In this document: positions 1 through 8,764 of the stretch, in pieces
How the letters are laid out: every line of letters begins with the position of its first letter
How positions within the stretch are numbered: position 1 is the stretch's first letter
NCBI GenBank assembly: GCA_038087015.1
Contig: JASBNA010000151.1
Coordinates: 1-21,405 of the forward strand
Source of the DNA: Cerrena zonata
Lineage: Eukaryota > Basidiomycota > Agaricomycetes > Polyporales > Cerrenaceae
Length of the DNA stretch: 21,405 nucleotides
Reading direction: 5' to 3'
Made by a program: the position numbers and the translations under genes
The notes under the pieces: generated by a model
The model's input: the letters and a program-made list of their open reading frames with translations, nothing else
The model's database searches: none
What the model was told of the DNA's origin: nothing

Positions 1-783
1 TTTTTTTTCGTTTTGTTAGTGGTTTATTGGAGTTCGGTTTTTGTAATTCTGAGACAAAATGTTTGACTATCCGCCTGTCTGCCCACGGTTAGCACCTGCT
101 GCTGCTGTTCCTCTGGCACCGGTTCATGTTCTTGTCGATATTGCTGCCGGTCGTGGTGGTGCCGGTTATGTCAAGCCCAACGCACATGTATGTCGATGTA
201 CCAACGTTTATTATTTTACCCTGATTTATGATTAAACGGAATCCCATGGTTCCTGAATTACATTTCTCGAGGGGGGGAACACCGGTACACCAAAAAAAAA
301 AAAAACGAAATAGGCCCATGCACCCCATTAGGCCCATGCACCCAGATTCCCGGAATGGGTTTTGGTCGGTTTTCGCCCCCTTTCTTTCCGGGGCCGCTAA
401 TGAAGGCTTCAACGAAAGTAGGTTTTATCTCCCGTTTTGCAATTTAAGGTTAGTTGTATCGATGTCTTACATGTATGCGGCATTCGTCCGATTTTCTTTG
501 GGAAGAGTTGTGGTCGTTTAAGCTATACGTTGAGTAAGAATATCAATTAAAACAATATAAAAGTTAAATTAAAATGTAGTTAACGATTAAATAAAAAAAA
601 TGTATTGAAAGATGTTTTTTCAAGCTTGAAAAAATAGTTAAAATAGTATAAAACCATAAATATTCAAGAATCAGATTCAAGAAGTCAATGAATTGAATAA
701 GTAATATTGGTTAAGTAACAAAGTAAATGACGAATTAAAAAAATAAGAGAATTATGGTAATATTAATATATCAGATTAATACA
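1..783. other. Non-coding left flank of CDC42
   Basis: No convincing gene lies here. Two short overlapping frames on opposite strands (89-412 and 228-521) have low-complexity, homology-free translations. The left 530 bases are more GC-rich than the right part. They hold an A14 tract (292-305), a pair of 15-base direct repeats (311-343) and a Mig1-like CCGGGG preceded by a T-rich run (388-393). They may be the promoter of a gene lying off the left edge. Bases 540-783 are very AT-rich and suit the CDC42 3' untranslated region and terminator. Confidence 0.6.
311..343. repeat. Two 15-base direct repeats
   Basis: The unit TAGGCCCATGCACCC occurs at 311-325 and exactly again at 329-343, separated by CAT, so the period is 18 bases. 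On the other strand each reads GGGTGCATGGGCCTA. It sits in a non-coding, relatively GC-rich stretch, so a paired protein-binding site is possible, but no factor can be named with confidence. Confidence 0.7.
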
Positions 784-1359
784 TTATAAAATATTACACT
801 TTTTTGATTTCTTAATAACTGGAGGTTCTAAAGCAGCTACAATGGCTTCATCGAAAACGGTTTTTAAACCTCTTTGAGTTAATGCAGAACATTCAACGTA
901 TTTAACTGCTCTTAATTCTTTTGCTAATTTTTCTCCCATATCATTTGAAATTGGATTCAATTTTTGTCTATGTAATTTGGTTAAAATCATGTCATCACTT
1001 CTTAAATCGGTTTGAGTTCCAACAATTAAACATGGCACTCCTGGACAATGATGATGAACTTCGGGGAACCATTTTTCTTTAACATTTTCAAATGATGCTG
1101 GAGCAATAACTGAAAAACAAACTAAAAATACATCGGTCGATGGATAACTTAATGGTCTTAATCGATCATAATCTTCTTGACCAGCAGTATCAAATAATCC
1201 TAAAGTAAATGGTTCGTCTCCAATCATAACCGTAACAGCATAATTATCAAAAACTGTTGGAACATAATCAGCTGGAAACTTAGACGTAGTATATGAAATC
1301 AACAAACAGGTTTTTCCAACGGCACCATCACCGACAACAACACATTTTATCGTTTGCAT
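784..1359 (-). CDS. CDC42: Cdc42, Rho-family small GTPase
   Basis: Cdc42 is the master GTPase of cell polarity. It drives budding, septin ring assembly and hyphal growth from the plasma membrane. The protein is 191 residues, the exact usual length. The P-loop GDGAVGKT is at residues 10-17, the switch I/effector region YVPTVFDNY follows at about 32-40, and switch [15 protein letters not shown] is at about 57-69 with catalytic Gln61. TQTDL is the guanine-specificity motif. The C-terminus is a polybasic KKSKK followed by the CAAX box CNIL, whose final Leu predicts geranylgeranylation. The start is the ATG at 1359: an in-frame TTG three codons upstream would add residues absent from the family. 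UPC2 lies upstream on the same strand. There are no CTG codons. Identification is essentially certain. Confidence 0.98.
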   Translation of the reverse strand: MQTIKCVVVGDGAVGKTCLLISYTTSKFPADYVPTVFDNYAVTVMIGDEPFTLGLFDTAGQEDYDRLRPLSYPSTDVFLVCFSVIAPASFENVKEKWFPEVHHHCPGVPCLIVGTQTDLRSDDMILTKLHRQKLNPISNDMGEKLAKELRAVKYVECSALTQRGLKTVFDEAIVAALEPPVIKKSKKCNIL

Positions 1360-1764
1360 CTTGATCAAATTATGCTATATATTCCTGGAACTAGTGGTCA
1401 AAAAAAAAAAAAAAAAAAGAGAGATCGTTAACAAATTAAGGCGAGAACAAAAAAAAGTGTCTGGACAATCAATGATCAACTACTCCTGGGTTTTAGTGTA
1501 GCTTCACAAAGAGGTATGGAAAGTGGTTTGATAGTGAGGATATTCAATTGGATCACTTCAATCACTTAACGGTAAGCCTTAAAAATGAGTTTAGTAGTGT
1601 TTTTCTAACCAGTTGTTGTTGTTTTCATGAAAAAAAAAAAAAAAAAAAAAAAAAAAAACGAGCGAGTTTTTTTTTTTTGATTCATTCACGCTTTGCTCCA
1701 TGCACACGACCTTCCCGATAACGAGCTTAACTATTCTTATATATTCCTATAATTATATTATACA
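1360..1764. promoter_or_regulatory. CDC42 promoter and UPC2 3' region
   Basis: This 405-base gap lies between two minus-strand genes, so it holds the UPC2 terminator and the CDC42 promoter. It contains an A-run near 1401-1418. At 1630-1658 there is an A29 tract followed, after CGAGCGAG, by a T12 tract (1667-1678). Such rigid poly(dA:dT) runs are known to exclude nucleosomes, and the A29/T12 pair could also fold back on itself. No gene is visible. Confidence 0.6.
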
Positions 1765-3302
1765 CTATTTGATATTCATAAACCCACTATCCCCTTGCAT
1801 TACGTCAAGGTTGGATGTAATATCACTGGGTAAGTTATTTGTATCGATGAGCTTATTGGTAAGCACGCCACTAGGATCAAAATTGCCAATTTCTTCGTCG
1901 ATTTCATGATCATCGATTATGGACGGACCACCACCTAAAAAGTCCAACATCATATGCATCCCACCGGCACCACCAGCGTACTCTTCTACATCCACTGGTA
2001 ACACTTGAGAAACCCCTTCCAAGAACCAAACTTTGTCTTTCATTTCTGTAGTAAAAGATCTTAATAATTTATAATAGGATCTCATGATTCTCATGGCTTT
2101 TATATCCCCAGTCATTAATAACAGTAGGAAATTCTTATCTAATAGAGCCGGGAAGGCAAATATTCTAAGTATAAAATCGGATTTATACCTTTCCTTATGT
2201 AACTTATTTAAATAGGCCAAGGTAATTAAATAAGGACTTTCAATTTCAACCGGGAATAAATCAGCAATATCACTATCATGACATTCTAAATCAGTGAAAT
2301 ATTTAATGTCATTAGGATTCAGTTTATCCTTCAGCTCCCTTTGTTGATTAGGTATATCTCCTAAATCTCCTAAATCAACAGAAATAAACTTATAAAATCG
2401 ACTTTGTTCAGTTAATGGCCAAACCGCAGTTAATATGGTGGCAGCTCCCTTAACATGGAAAATCCATGCGGATGCCGGTAAGGATTTGGGACTAGTGCTC
2501 GATGGGAAGGACGCGTTGGCTAATGAATCCATAATCAAGATTAACGCAGAAGCTACTAAGGCATCGGTATTATCGTTATTTATGTCAAGTACCGCTTCTC
2601 TCAATAATCTTAAGGCGTCTCCCCGATGACAGGTTACGCATTGATCCAATCCCTTTTCGGTTCTTGATAAATGGGTGGCACTGAACGCTAGAATTGAATG
2701 CATTAAAAATGGATAGTTAAAGGCCAACATTGGTATATCGTGATTCCAAATATTAGTATCACTTATTCCGGCTCCCGTTATGGTATTTGACACTTGAGAC
2801 GTGTAATGAAACATGAGTCTTAGGTCCAACATGTTGAGTGACGATCCATTGGGTATTCCCGCCATTGGGTGGTTCAATGGTGAGTTTCCTAATGGCGGCG
2901 GGTTGCTGGTGTTGACATTGGGTGATATGCTCGGTTGGGTATCTTGCCCCTGGGCTTGTGTTCTTGCTTGTGCTTGAGGTTGTTGCTGATTCTGTTGTTG
3001 ATTCTGCTGCTGTTGTTGTTGCTGTTGTTGAGCTTGTTGGTTCTGCTGTTGAGCTTGTTGGTTCTGCTGTTGAGCTTGTTGGTTCTGCTGTTGAGCTTGT
3101 TGATTCTGTTGTTGTTGCTGGTGCTGGTGCTGGCGTTGTGGACGTGCTTGGGTGGTGTTGGTGGTCAGTCCCTGGGACTTCATAAACTGGCTGAAATCAT
3201 TGGACCCGGCTGCAAAAAGGTTGCCCAAATTCATCAAAGGATTCGAGTTCATTGCAGCAGCGGCAACTTGTGCTTGCACCGATGCTTGTTGCAGTTGTTG
3301 GG

Positions 3303-3334
<32 letters not shown>

Positions 3335-3993
3335 AGTTGAGATTGGGGTTGTTGTTGAGGTTGTGAAGTCAATTGAGGACTATTGCCCCCTAAACTACTC
3401 AAATCAATCGGTAATTGTGCTAGAGTAGCTAAATTTCCTAAACTTGTTAAACTTCCCAAATTACTCAAATCCCCTAATCCACTTAAATTATTCACCAAAT
3501 GGCTCAAATTAAGATTATTCAAATTACCAGCATTCAATAAATTATGATAAAACGGTTTGGCCTTTTGCGGTTGTGGTGGTTGTGGATCTTGTTGCGATTG
3601 CAGCTGTTGGTCGGTATAACTGGGACTTGGGGTAATCGCCGGGGTAGCCTGCTGTGTTTGGGAATCACTGGAAGATACCGAACTGGACCGGGAATTGCCA
3701 ATTGATTCAGATAATCCATCTTCTTCCTTGACTCTTCTCTTCTTGGCCATTGGTTCACTCTTCTTTTTAGCCAACGGCAAGGATCCGTCTTTTGGTGGAG
3801 TCTGGTCTTCGAGAGTGTATCCACATACTAGATCCATATGCTGGCACTTCTTACAAGTGGGCCTGGTCTCATCACATTTGACTCTTCTCTTCTTACAAGT
3901 AGAACAGCCTAGCCTCGATTTTTGATGATATTTTCTTTTCCCAGTAGATTTCTGTTTAGAATGATCAGTTGAAGATGTTGAATTTTCTGACAT
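1765..3993 (-). CDS. UPC2: Upc2, Zn2Cys6 sterol-responsive transcription factor
   Basis: Upc2 activates ergosterol biosynthesis (ERG) genes and sterol uptake when sterol is low. It binds TCGTATA-type elements. The 742-residue protein has a binuclear zinc cluster with Cys at 30, 33, 40, 47, 50 and 57 (C-x2-C-x6-C-x6-C-x2-C-x6-C), in a context typical of Upc2/Ecm22 ([19 protein letters not shown]). A long Gln/Pro/Asn-rich linker (about 110-360) follows, then the conserved C-terminal sterol-binding domain. That domain ends with [13 protein letters not shown] (about 670-682) and the characteristic SGFMNIK. In C. albicans Upc2, azole-resistance mutations fall in this glycine-rich loop (A643, G648 from memory). 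By alignment these are A673 and G678 here, and both look wild type. At least five CTG codons occur (2320, 2332, 3292, 3334, 3601). The gene is divergent from CBP4, with two SREs upstream suggesting autoregulation. Confidence 0.96.
3031..3114 (-). repeat. 21-base tandem repeat in UPC2 (NQQAQQQ)
   Basis: Four 21-base units lie at 3031-3051, 3052-3072, 3073-3093 and 3094-3114. The first three are identical and the fourth has two substitutions. On the coding strand they encode a 7-residue Gln/Asn/Ala repeat in the disordered linker of Upc2. The near-perfect DNA identity points to recent slippage or unequal exchange. Confidence 0.9.
3307..3333 (-). repeat. (CAG)9 trinucleotide run in UPC2
   Basis: Nine uninterrupted CTG units on the plus strand read as (CAG)9 in the UPC2 sense, encoding polyglutamine in the linker region. 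The surrounding Gln codons are mixed CAA/CAG, so this is the pure, slippage-prone core. Confidence 0.9.
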
Positions 3994-4441
3994 ATTGGAA
4001 TAAAGGGTTGAATCCTTGATTACTTGCTAAAGAACACAACCTATTACTTTCGTAGGATCCACTAGTACTGATATCTAGTTATAAGTCTCGTATAGCTCGT
4101 ATAGAAAAAATACAAACAAATAAAACCAAAACCAAAAAAAAAAAAAAAAAAAAAATCAGTTGTTAAACGATGAGACTATGTACAGTCTTTTCTATTCGTA
4201 CTCACTAACTAAGACCCAGGTCTGATCTATGGCCATTGTAAGGGGCGTAGTATTAAGCTATTTGATTCAATAGGGGTACCATTGGCTTATGCTAATGTTA
4301 GAATTATGAAGATTGGTAAGGTAGGCTGTTTTGACCTGGTGTACCGGTCTTTTTCCCATCATCGAAAGATAATACCCAGTAGGAAAAAAATGAAAAATCA
4401 GGTTAGGGGCAGTTTGGTGGTCAGGCAAAGGAATAGATAAC
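3994..4441. promoter_or_regulatory. Divergent UPC2/CBP4 promoter
   Basis: This 448-base gap separates the start codons of UPC2 (minus) and CBP4 (plus). It holds two sterol response elements on the UPC2 side (4088-4103) and an A23 tract (4134-4156). Two inverted CCAAT boxes (ATTGG at 4281-4285 and 4312-4316) lie on the CBP4 side. CCAAT boxes are bound by the HAP complex, which in yeasts controls respiratory genes, so they fit CBP4. No open reading frame of interest is present. Confidence 0.6.
4088..4103. promoter_or_regulatory. Two tandem sterol response elements (TCGTATA)
   Basis: TCGTATA occurs at 4088-4094 and again at 4097-4103, as two 9-base direct repeats of CTCGTATAG. TCGTATA is the established core bound by Upc2/Ecm22. 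The sites lie about 95-110 bases upstream of the UPC2 start codon and about 340 bases from CBP4, so autoregulation of UPC2 is the natural reading. Confidence 0.8.
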
Positions 4442-4885
4442 ATGTCGAGTATTCCATTACAACAACGGGTCTGGTACAGGTGGGCGCGTGTTTACTTTAC
4501 CGGGTCATGTATTATTGGGTTTGGGGTGTTATGTTTTAAGTACACTGTGCCAACCGATGAGGAGTTGATTGCTAGATTTTCACCAGAAGTCAGGGCTGAT
4601 TACGAAAGAAATAAAGAATTAAGACATAAGGAACAAGAAGAATTGATGAAGATCGTTAAGCAGACGTCTGCCAGTAGTGATCCTATTTGGAAAACAGGGT
4701 ATATCAAGTCACCATTTGAAAAAGAAGGAAGAGGAGTTGATCCCAAATTGGTTAATATTGAAGAATTCAACCGAGCAAAAGCCAATGAGTTCAAATTAAA
4801 AGAATTGGAAATGGCTAATCAAGAATTGGAAGAACAACAAGCATTGGCCAAACAGAAGAAAAAGCACTGGTGGTCTTGGTCCTAA
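4442..4885 (+). CDS. CBP4: Cbp4, cytochrome bc1 complex assembly factor
   Basis: Cbp4 is a mitochondrial inner-membrane protein. With Cbp3 and Cbp6 it stabilises newly made cytochrome b during assembly of respiratory complex III. The protein is 147 residues. A short N-terminus with RVWYRWARVY leads into one membrane segment (about residues 15-32), then the family motif FKYTVPTDEELIARFSPE. Next come a basic/acidic helix, the conserved SDPIWKTG, a C-terminal coiled coil (about 113-141) and a Trp-rich end (KHWWSW). The length matches the family. The only upstream candidate is the ATG used. The gene converges on APS3. A pair of CCAAT boxes upstream may tie it to respiratory control. No CTG codon is present. 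Confidence 0.92.
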   Translation: MSSIPLQQRVWYRWARVYFTGSCIIGFGVLCFKYTVPTDEELIARFSPEVRADYERNKELRHKEQEELMKIVKQTSASSDPIWKTGYIKSPFEKEGRGVDPKLVNIEEFNRAKANEFKLKELEMANQELEEQQALAKQKKKHWWSWS

Positions 4886-5148
4886 GATCCTCTTATTTAT
4901 TTATTGTTTAATTCTCATATTTATTGTATATAGTTATTTTATAATTTTAATTCAACTTAATTTTTGTAAAAATTAGAGCAAATTGCAAAAAATCCAACCA
5001 GAATTAATTGATCATATACTGTTATTAGATACTTTGTTGAACTGTTATCATTATATTATTATCGTTATACTGTTATCATAAGAATGTAACCGTTCTACAG
5101 TTTGTTGCAAATCGCACTTATACTAATTATCGTAATCGTAATATACAC
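4886..5148. terminator. Convergent CBP4/APS3 3' region
   Basis: These 263 AT-rich bases between the stop codons of two convergent genes must hold both 3' ends. They contain TATA-type and T-rich motifs usual for yeast polyadenylation and a loosely repeated ACTGTTATCA (5041-5050, 5069-5078). No gene is visible. Confidence 0.5.
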
Positions 5149-5711
5149 CTATCTCCATCTACCTATCTTATCCTTTGTCATCGATGATAACCACCCTCCA
5201 TTATTGACCCCGGTCTGTTTTTGGCTATTGGCGTTATCAACAGCAGCCACAATTCTTCGGATATTTGTATCGATCACCATCCCACCTTGAACAATCTCTT
5301 CCAGAACAGTTTGCAAAACCTGCCAACCAAATACCAAATCCAACTCACACACATTGGTAAAGCATTTATCCAAACATTCAACAAACACTTGAATCAAATC
5401 TAATATACCCAATTCTGATTCTTGGTCATCCACAATGAAAACAAAATATAACGTGGCATAATGTCTATATATCACCTTGATATCGTCCAAGTCCTCTAAA
5501 AGACTCGGAGGTGTTATGAAAGAACACTCTTGTGATGTCCGTACACTTATCAATTGATGTACTTGCTGTAATAGTAATCTTTGAGTTGATATATCAACTG
5601 GAGTATAGAATTTCATTAATCGTGGTAATCCGTCATTATTGACTAAGAGAGTTAGTACTAGTCTTCCAGCATAAGCTGCTCATACATACATATCAATATC
5701 GAATGAATCAT
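5149..5711 (-). CDS. APS3: Aps3, AP-3 adaptor sigma subunit (spliced)
   Basis: Aps3 is the small (sigma) subunit of the AP-3 clathrin-like adaptor, which carries cargo such as alkaline phosphatase from the Golgi straight to the vacuole. The gene is join(5149..5642, 5690..5711) on the minus strand, 171 residues. Exon 1 (22 bases) encodes MIHSILI plus the first base of a Phe codon. Exon 2 resumes with TC and reads FNNDGLPRLMKFYTPVD. This restores the N-terminal beta strand of every adaptin small chain (IxxxLIFNNxGxPRLxKFY). Later motifs include YRHYATLYFVFIVDDQESELGILDLIQVFVE and the AP-3-like NVCELDLVF. Starting at the Met at 5616 would lose the first 16 residues. The gene is divergent from BNA5, 104 bases away. 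Confidence 0.93.
5643..5689 (-). other. 47-base intron of APS3
   Basis: On the minus strand the intron opens with GTATGT, carries a perfect TACTAAC branch site and ends in TTAG. The AG is only 8 bases after the branch motif, a short spacing also seen in other yeasts. Removing it joins T to TC, creating the Phe codon in LIFNN. All three splice signals and protein homology agree. Confidence 0.93.
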
Positions 5712-5815
5712 GTTCGCTGATTAGTTAGTGGTTGATTATTTTCTTTTGATGTTCAATTAAATTTTTAGATTTTTTTTTTTTTTTTTTCACTTGTTCTCTC
5801 TTTTCATCAACGACA
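5712..5815. promoter_or_regulatory. Short bidirectional APS3/BNA5 promoter
   Basis: Only 104 bases separate the APS3 start (5711, minus) from the BNA5 start (5816, plus). The gap holds a T18 tract (5770-5787), a likely nucleosome-free core. Both transcripts must start within it or inside the neighbouring gene. Confidence 0.7.
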
Positions 5816-7156
5816 ATGTCATACCAACAATTAGATAAAGAGTTTCCGACTTATAAAGAGTTATTTGAGATCCCAACCCATAAGTCTTTAGGGGTGTCAG
5901 AAACCAAAGATGACTCGATTTATTTTTGTGGGAATTCACTTGGGTTAATGCCTAAAAAGACCAGAGAATCAATTAATAATGAATTAGATGCATGGTCTGC
6001 TAGAGCAGTTGAATCGCACTTTAACCATCCTAATGCTACTCCTTGGATGGATATAGACTTGCCGTTGGTTCCGTTATTGGCCCCAATTGTGGGTGCCAAA
6101 GAAACTGAAGTTGCCATTATGGGATCACTCACTAGTAATTTAAACGCATTACTTATCAGTATGTATAAACCAAAAGGACGGAAAACAAAGATTTTATTCG
6201 AAAAACAAGCGTTTCCAAGTGATTATTATGCTTTCTTGAACTTGGTTAAATTATTCGGTTATGATGAACTGCACTTGATCCAATTAAGTCCCAAAGATGG
6301 AGAAACTTATTTAAATACCAAAGATATTTTGAAAGTAATTGATGAAAATCACCAGGATTTAGCATTGGTCGTATTCCCTGGAATTCAATACTACACTGGT
6401 CAATTCTTTGAAATTGGTAAAATCACTAATCATGCTAAACAATATGACTTGATAGTAGGATGGGATTTAGCTCATGCTGTGGGTAACGTTGAATTAAGTT
6501 TACATGATTGGAATGTAGACTTTGCTGCATGGTGTTCTTACAAGTACTTGAATTCAGGTCCTGGTGCAATTGCCGGGATATTTGTTAACGAACGTTATAC
6601 TAAAGAGAATTCTAAGCAAAATTTCCCGGCAAGATTAGCTGGATGGTGGGGGAACAATTCTCAAGAGAGGTTTAAGATGGTGGAAGAGTTTGATCCGATC
6701 CAATCGGCGCTTTCTTATAGACAATCCAATCCTTCAGTGATTGACGTTGTGTCGTTGAAAACATCATTAGAAATATTTGACCAAATTGGAATTAAAAATT
6801 TAAGAAAGAAGAGTTTAAAATTAACTAGATTTTTAGAAGATCGATTAATTAACTCGCCATTTTACCAAACTAATGAATCTAATGGATTTGGGTTTAAGAT
6901 CTTAACTCCTCTCAACCAAGAAGAAAGAGGATGCCAATTATCATTACTTTTCCAACCTCATGACGATATTAAAGAACATAATGTTATGGAAAGAGTCAAT
7001 GAATATTTACACGAACAAGGTATTATTTGTGATGAAAGAAGGCCCGATGTTATCAGAATAGCACCAGTTCCTTTATACAACACTTTTGAAGAAGTTCATA
7101 TTGTTACTGAACAAATTTTTGAAATACTAAATAGAATCAAAAAAGATTATATATAG
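5816..7156 (+). CDS. BNA5: Kynureninase (Bna5)
   Basis: Kynureninase (EC 3.7.1.3) cleaves 3-hydroxykynurenine to 3-hydroxyanthranilate and alanine, using pyridoxal phosphate. It is a step of de novo NAD synthesis from tryptophan in the cytosol. The 446 residues match the eukaryotic length. Visible motifs are [12 protein letters not shown] near the N-terminus, [16 protein letters not shown], the PLP-contacting [10 protein letters not shown] (Asp217, His220), and [16 protein letters not shown], where Lys243 forms the Schiff base. Further on are [12 protein letters not shown] and a C-terminal RIAPVPLYN. The single CTG codon is at 6269, between Asp-Glu and His-Leu. The gene is convergent with ENO1, with 123 bases between stop codons. 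Confidence 0.97.
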   Translation: MSYQQLDKEFPTYKELFEIPTHKSLGVSETKDDSIYFCGNSLGLMPKKTRESINNELDAWSARAVESHFNHPNATPWMDIDLPLVPLLAPIVGAKETEVAIMGSLTSNLNALLISMYKPKGRKTKILFEKQAFPSDYYAFLNLVKLFGYDELHLIQLSPKDGETYLNTKDILKVIDENHQDLALVVFPGIQYYTGQFFEIGKITNHAKQYDLIVGWDLAHAVGNVELSLHDWNVDFAAWCSYKYLNSGPGAIAGIFVNERYTKENSKQNFPARLAGWWGNNSQERFKMVEEFDPIQSALSYRQSNPSVIDVVSLKTSLEIFDQIGIKNLRKKSLKLTRFLEDRLINSPFYQTNESNGFGFKILTPLNQEERGCQLSLLFQPHDDIKEHNVMERVNEYLHEQGIICDERRPDVIRIAPVPLYNTFEEVHIVTEQIFEILNRIKKDYI

Positions 7157-7279
7157 ACATTTTTAATACAGGTGAACGGGTTTACAGAAATGATAATTTA
7201 TTTTTACGTATACATTAGAAAATGACTGCGAAATTTGAAAACCAGGAATTCTCAAATTAGCAGAAAGTCATTAAAGAAC

Positions 7280-8599
7280 TTATAAAGAGTGAGATTTGTG
7301 GAAGTCTTTACCGGCGTAGATAGCTTTATCACCTAATTCTTCTTCAATTCTTAAGATTTGGTTTAATTTAGCTAATCTTTCGGATCTGGCTGGAGCACCG
7401 GTTTTGATTTGACCGGATCTTAAACCAACGGCTAAATCAGCAATGGTGGTATCTTCAGTTTCACCAGATCTGTGGGAAACCATGACACCCCAACCAGCGT
7501 TATAAGAGTCGTTAGCAGCGTTAATGGATTCAGATAAAGTACCGATTTGGTTAACTTTTAATAAAAGAGCATTAGCACATTTCTTTTCAATGGCGGTTTT
7601 AATTCTTAATGGGTTAGTAACGGTTAAATCATCACCAACAATTTGGATTTTACTAGCAGCTTTAGCGTAGAAAAGAGACCAAGCTTCCCAATCATCTTCA
7701 GCAAATGGATCTTCAATAGAAACAATTGGATATTCAGCAATCAATTTTTCGTATAAGTTAGCTAATTCTTCACCAGATAACCATTTAGATTTATCAGAGT
7801 TTGGATTTTTGAAATCTAAATCGTATTTACCATCTTTGTAAAATTCAGAAGAAGCAACATCTAAAGCAATACCAACTTGACCAGTGTAACCGGCTTTTTC
7901 AATGGCAGCAACAATCAAGTCGAGAGCTTCTTTTGGAGTAGAAATATCTGGAGCAACACCACCTTCATCACCAACATTACCGGCGGATTGACCGTATTGT
8001 TTTTTAGCTAAAGATTTCAAGTTGTGGTAAACTTCAGAACCAATTCTTAAACCTTCAGAGAAAGTTGGGGCTTGAGTTGGAACAATCATAAATTCTTGGA
8101 AAGCTAAAGCACCACCAGCGTGAGAACCACCGTTCAAGACATTTTGGAATGGAACTGGTAAAACAAATTTATCTTGTTTAGAACCAGAAAGATCAGCAAA
8201 ATGTTGGTATAATGGAACATTTTTTTCAGCAGCAGCAGCTTTAGCAGCAGCTAAAGAAACACCTAAAATAGCATTAGCACCTAATTTAGATTTGTTTGGA
8301 GTACCATCTAATTTATTTAAAAAAGCATCAACGGCAACTTGGTCAGTAACATCAACGTTTTCTTTAACTAAAGCTGGAGCAATGATTTCATTAACGTTAG
8401 CAACGGCTTTAAGAACACCTTTACCTAACCATCTTGATTTGTCACCATCTCTCAATTCTAAAGCTTCGTGAACACCAGTAGAAGCACCAGATGGAACAAT
8501 GGCTCTGAATAATCCTTTACCAGTGTGTAAATCAACTTCAACAGTTGGATTACCACGAGAATCGTAGATTGAACGAGCAAAAACTTTAGTGATAGCCAT
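7280..8599 (-). CDS. ENO1: Enolase
   Basis: Enolase (EC 4.2.1.11) interconverts 2-phosphoglycerate and phosphoenolpyruvate in glycolysis. In Candida it is also found at the cell surface. The protein is 439 residues, the family length. It has the N-terminal [16 protein letters not shown], the SGASTG loop (38-42), Glu169 (QEF) and Glu212 (DEGG). The Mg ligands are Asp247, Glu296 ([11 protein letters not shown]) and Asp323 ([10 protein letters not shown]). The catalytic base Lys348 sits in [10 protein letters not shown], followed by [10 protein letters not shown] with His376. Codon use is strongly biased to a few preferred codons and I find no CTG, as expected of a very abundant protein. The start at 8599 gives the canonical [15 protein letters not shown] box lies about 96 bases upstream. 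Confidence 0.99.
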   Translation of the reverse strand: MAITKVFARSIYDSRGNPTVEVDLHTGKGLFRAIVPSGASTGVHEALELRDGDKSRWLGKGVLKAVANVNEIIAPALVKENVDVTDQVAVDAFLNKLDGTPNKSKLGANAILGVSLAAAKAAAAEKNVPLYQHFADLSGSKQDKFVLPVPFQNVLNGGSHAGGALAFQEFMIVPTQAPTFSEGLRIGSEVYHNLKSLAKKQYGQSAGNVGDEGGVAPDISTPKEALDLIVAAIEKAGYTGQVGIALDVASSEFYKDGKYDLDFKNPNSDKSKWLSGEELANLYEKLIAEYPIVSIEDPFAEDDWEAWSLFYAKAASKIQIVGDDLTVTNPLRIKTAIEKKCANALLLKVNQIGTLSESINAANDSYNAGWGVMVSHRSGETEDTTIADLAVGLRSGQIKTGAPARSERLAKLNQILRIEEELGDKAIYAGKDFHKSHSL

Positions 8600-8694
8600 T
8601 TTTTATTTGTTTATTATATATATATGTGTAATTCAATTGAATTAATAAAGAATAAAACTAAAACTAAATTGAAACTTAAGGAGAAATTCAATTG

Positions 8695-8702
8695 TATTTA
8701 TA
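8695..8702 (-). promoter_or_regulatory. ENO1 TATA box
   Basis: The minus strand reads TATAAATA, a full match to TATAWAWR, about 96 bases upstream of the ENO1 start codon. That is a usual position for a strong yeast promoter. A TATATATA run nearer the gene (about 8615-8625) probably lies in the leader. Confidence 0.7.
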
Positions 8703-8709
8703 AACGGAG

Positions 8710-8725
8710 AAACCACCAAATGCTG

Positions 8726-8756
<31 letters not shown>

Positions 8757-8764
8757 GGTGGTTT
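8710..8764. repeat. A/T-cored inverted repeat in the ENO1 promoter
   Basis: AAACCACCAAA (8710-8720) and its exact reverse complement TTTGGTGGTTT (8754-8764) flank A15 (8726-8740) directly joined to T11 (8741-8751). The whole could pair as a long hairpin or cruciform. It lies immediately upstream of the ENO1 TATA box. The arms may instead be two opposed binding sites around a nucleosome-free core. Confidence 0.85.

Noticed and set aside
89..521. Opposed short frames 89-412 (minus) and 228-521 (plus)
   Set aside because: Both overlap each other, translate homopolymer runs (poly-Phe or poly-Lys) and show no domain.
1360..1368. Upstream TTG start for CDC42 adding three residues
   Set aside because: Cdc42 proteins start [12 protein letters not shown] and are 191 residues; the ATG at 1359 gives exactly this.
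2922..3366. Plus-strand frames rich in Leu, Val or Cys opposite UPC2
   Set aside because: They are mirror images of the Gln-codon repeats of UPC2 and have no independent support.
4055..4075. GGATCCACTAGT followed by GATATC, resembling a cloning polylinker
   Set aside because: The match to common vectors ends after 12 bases and the flanks are ordinary UPC2 promoter, so coincidence is the simpler reading.
5149..5616. APS3 as a single exon starting at 5616
   Set aside because: It would delete the conserved first beta strand, which the spliced model restores with full splice signals.
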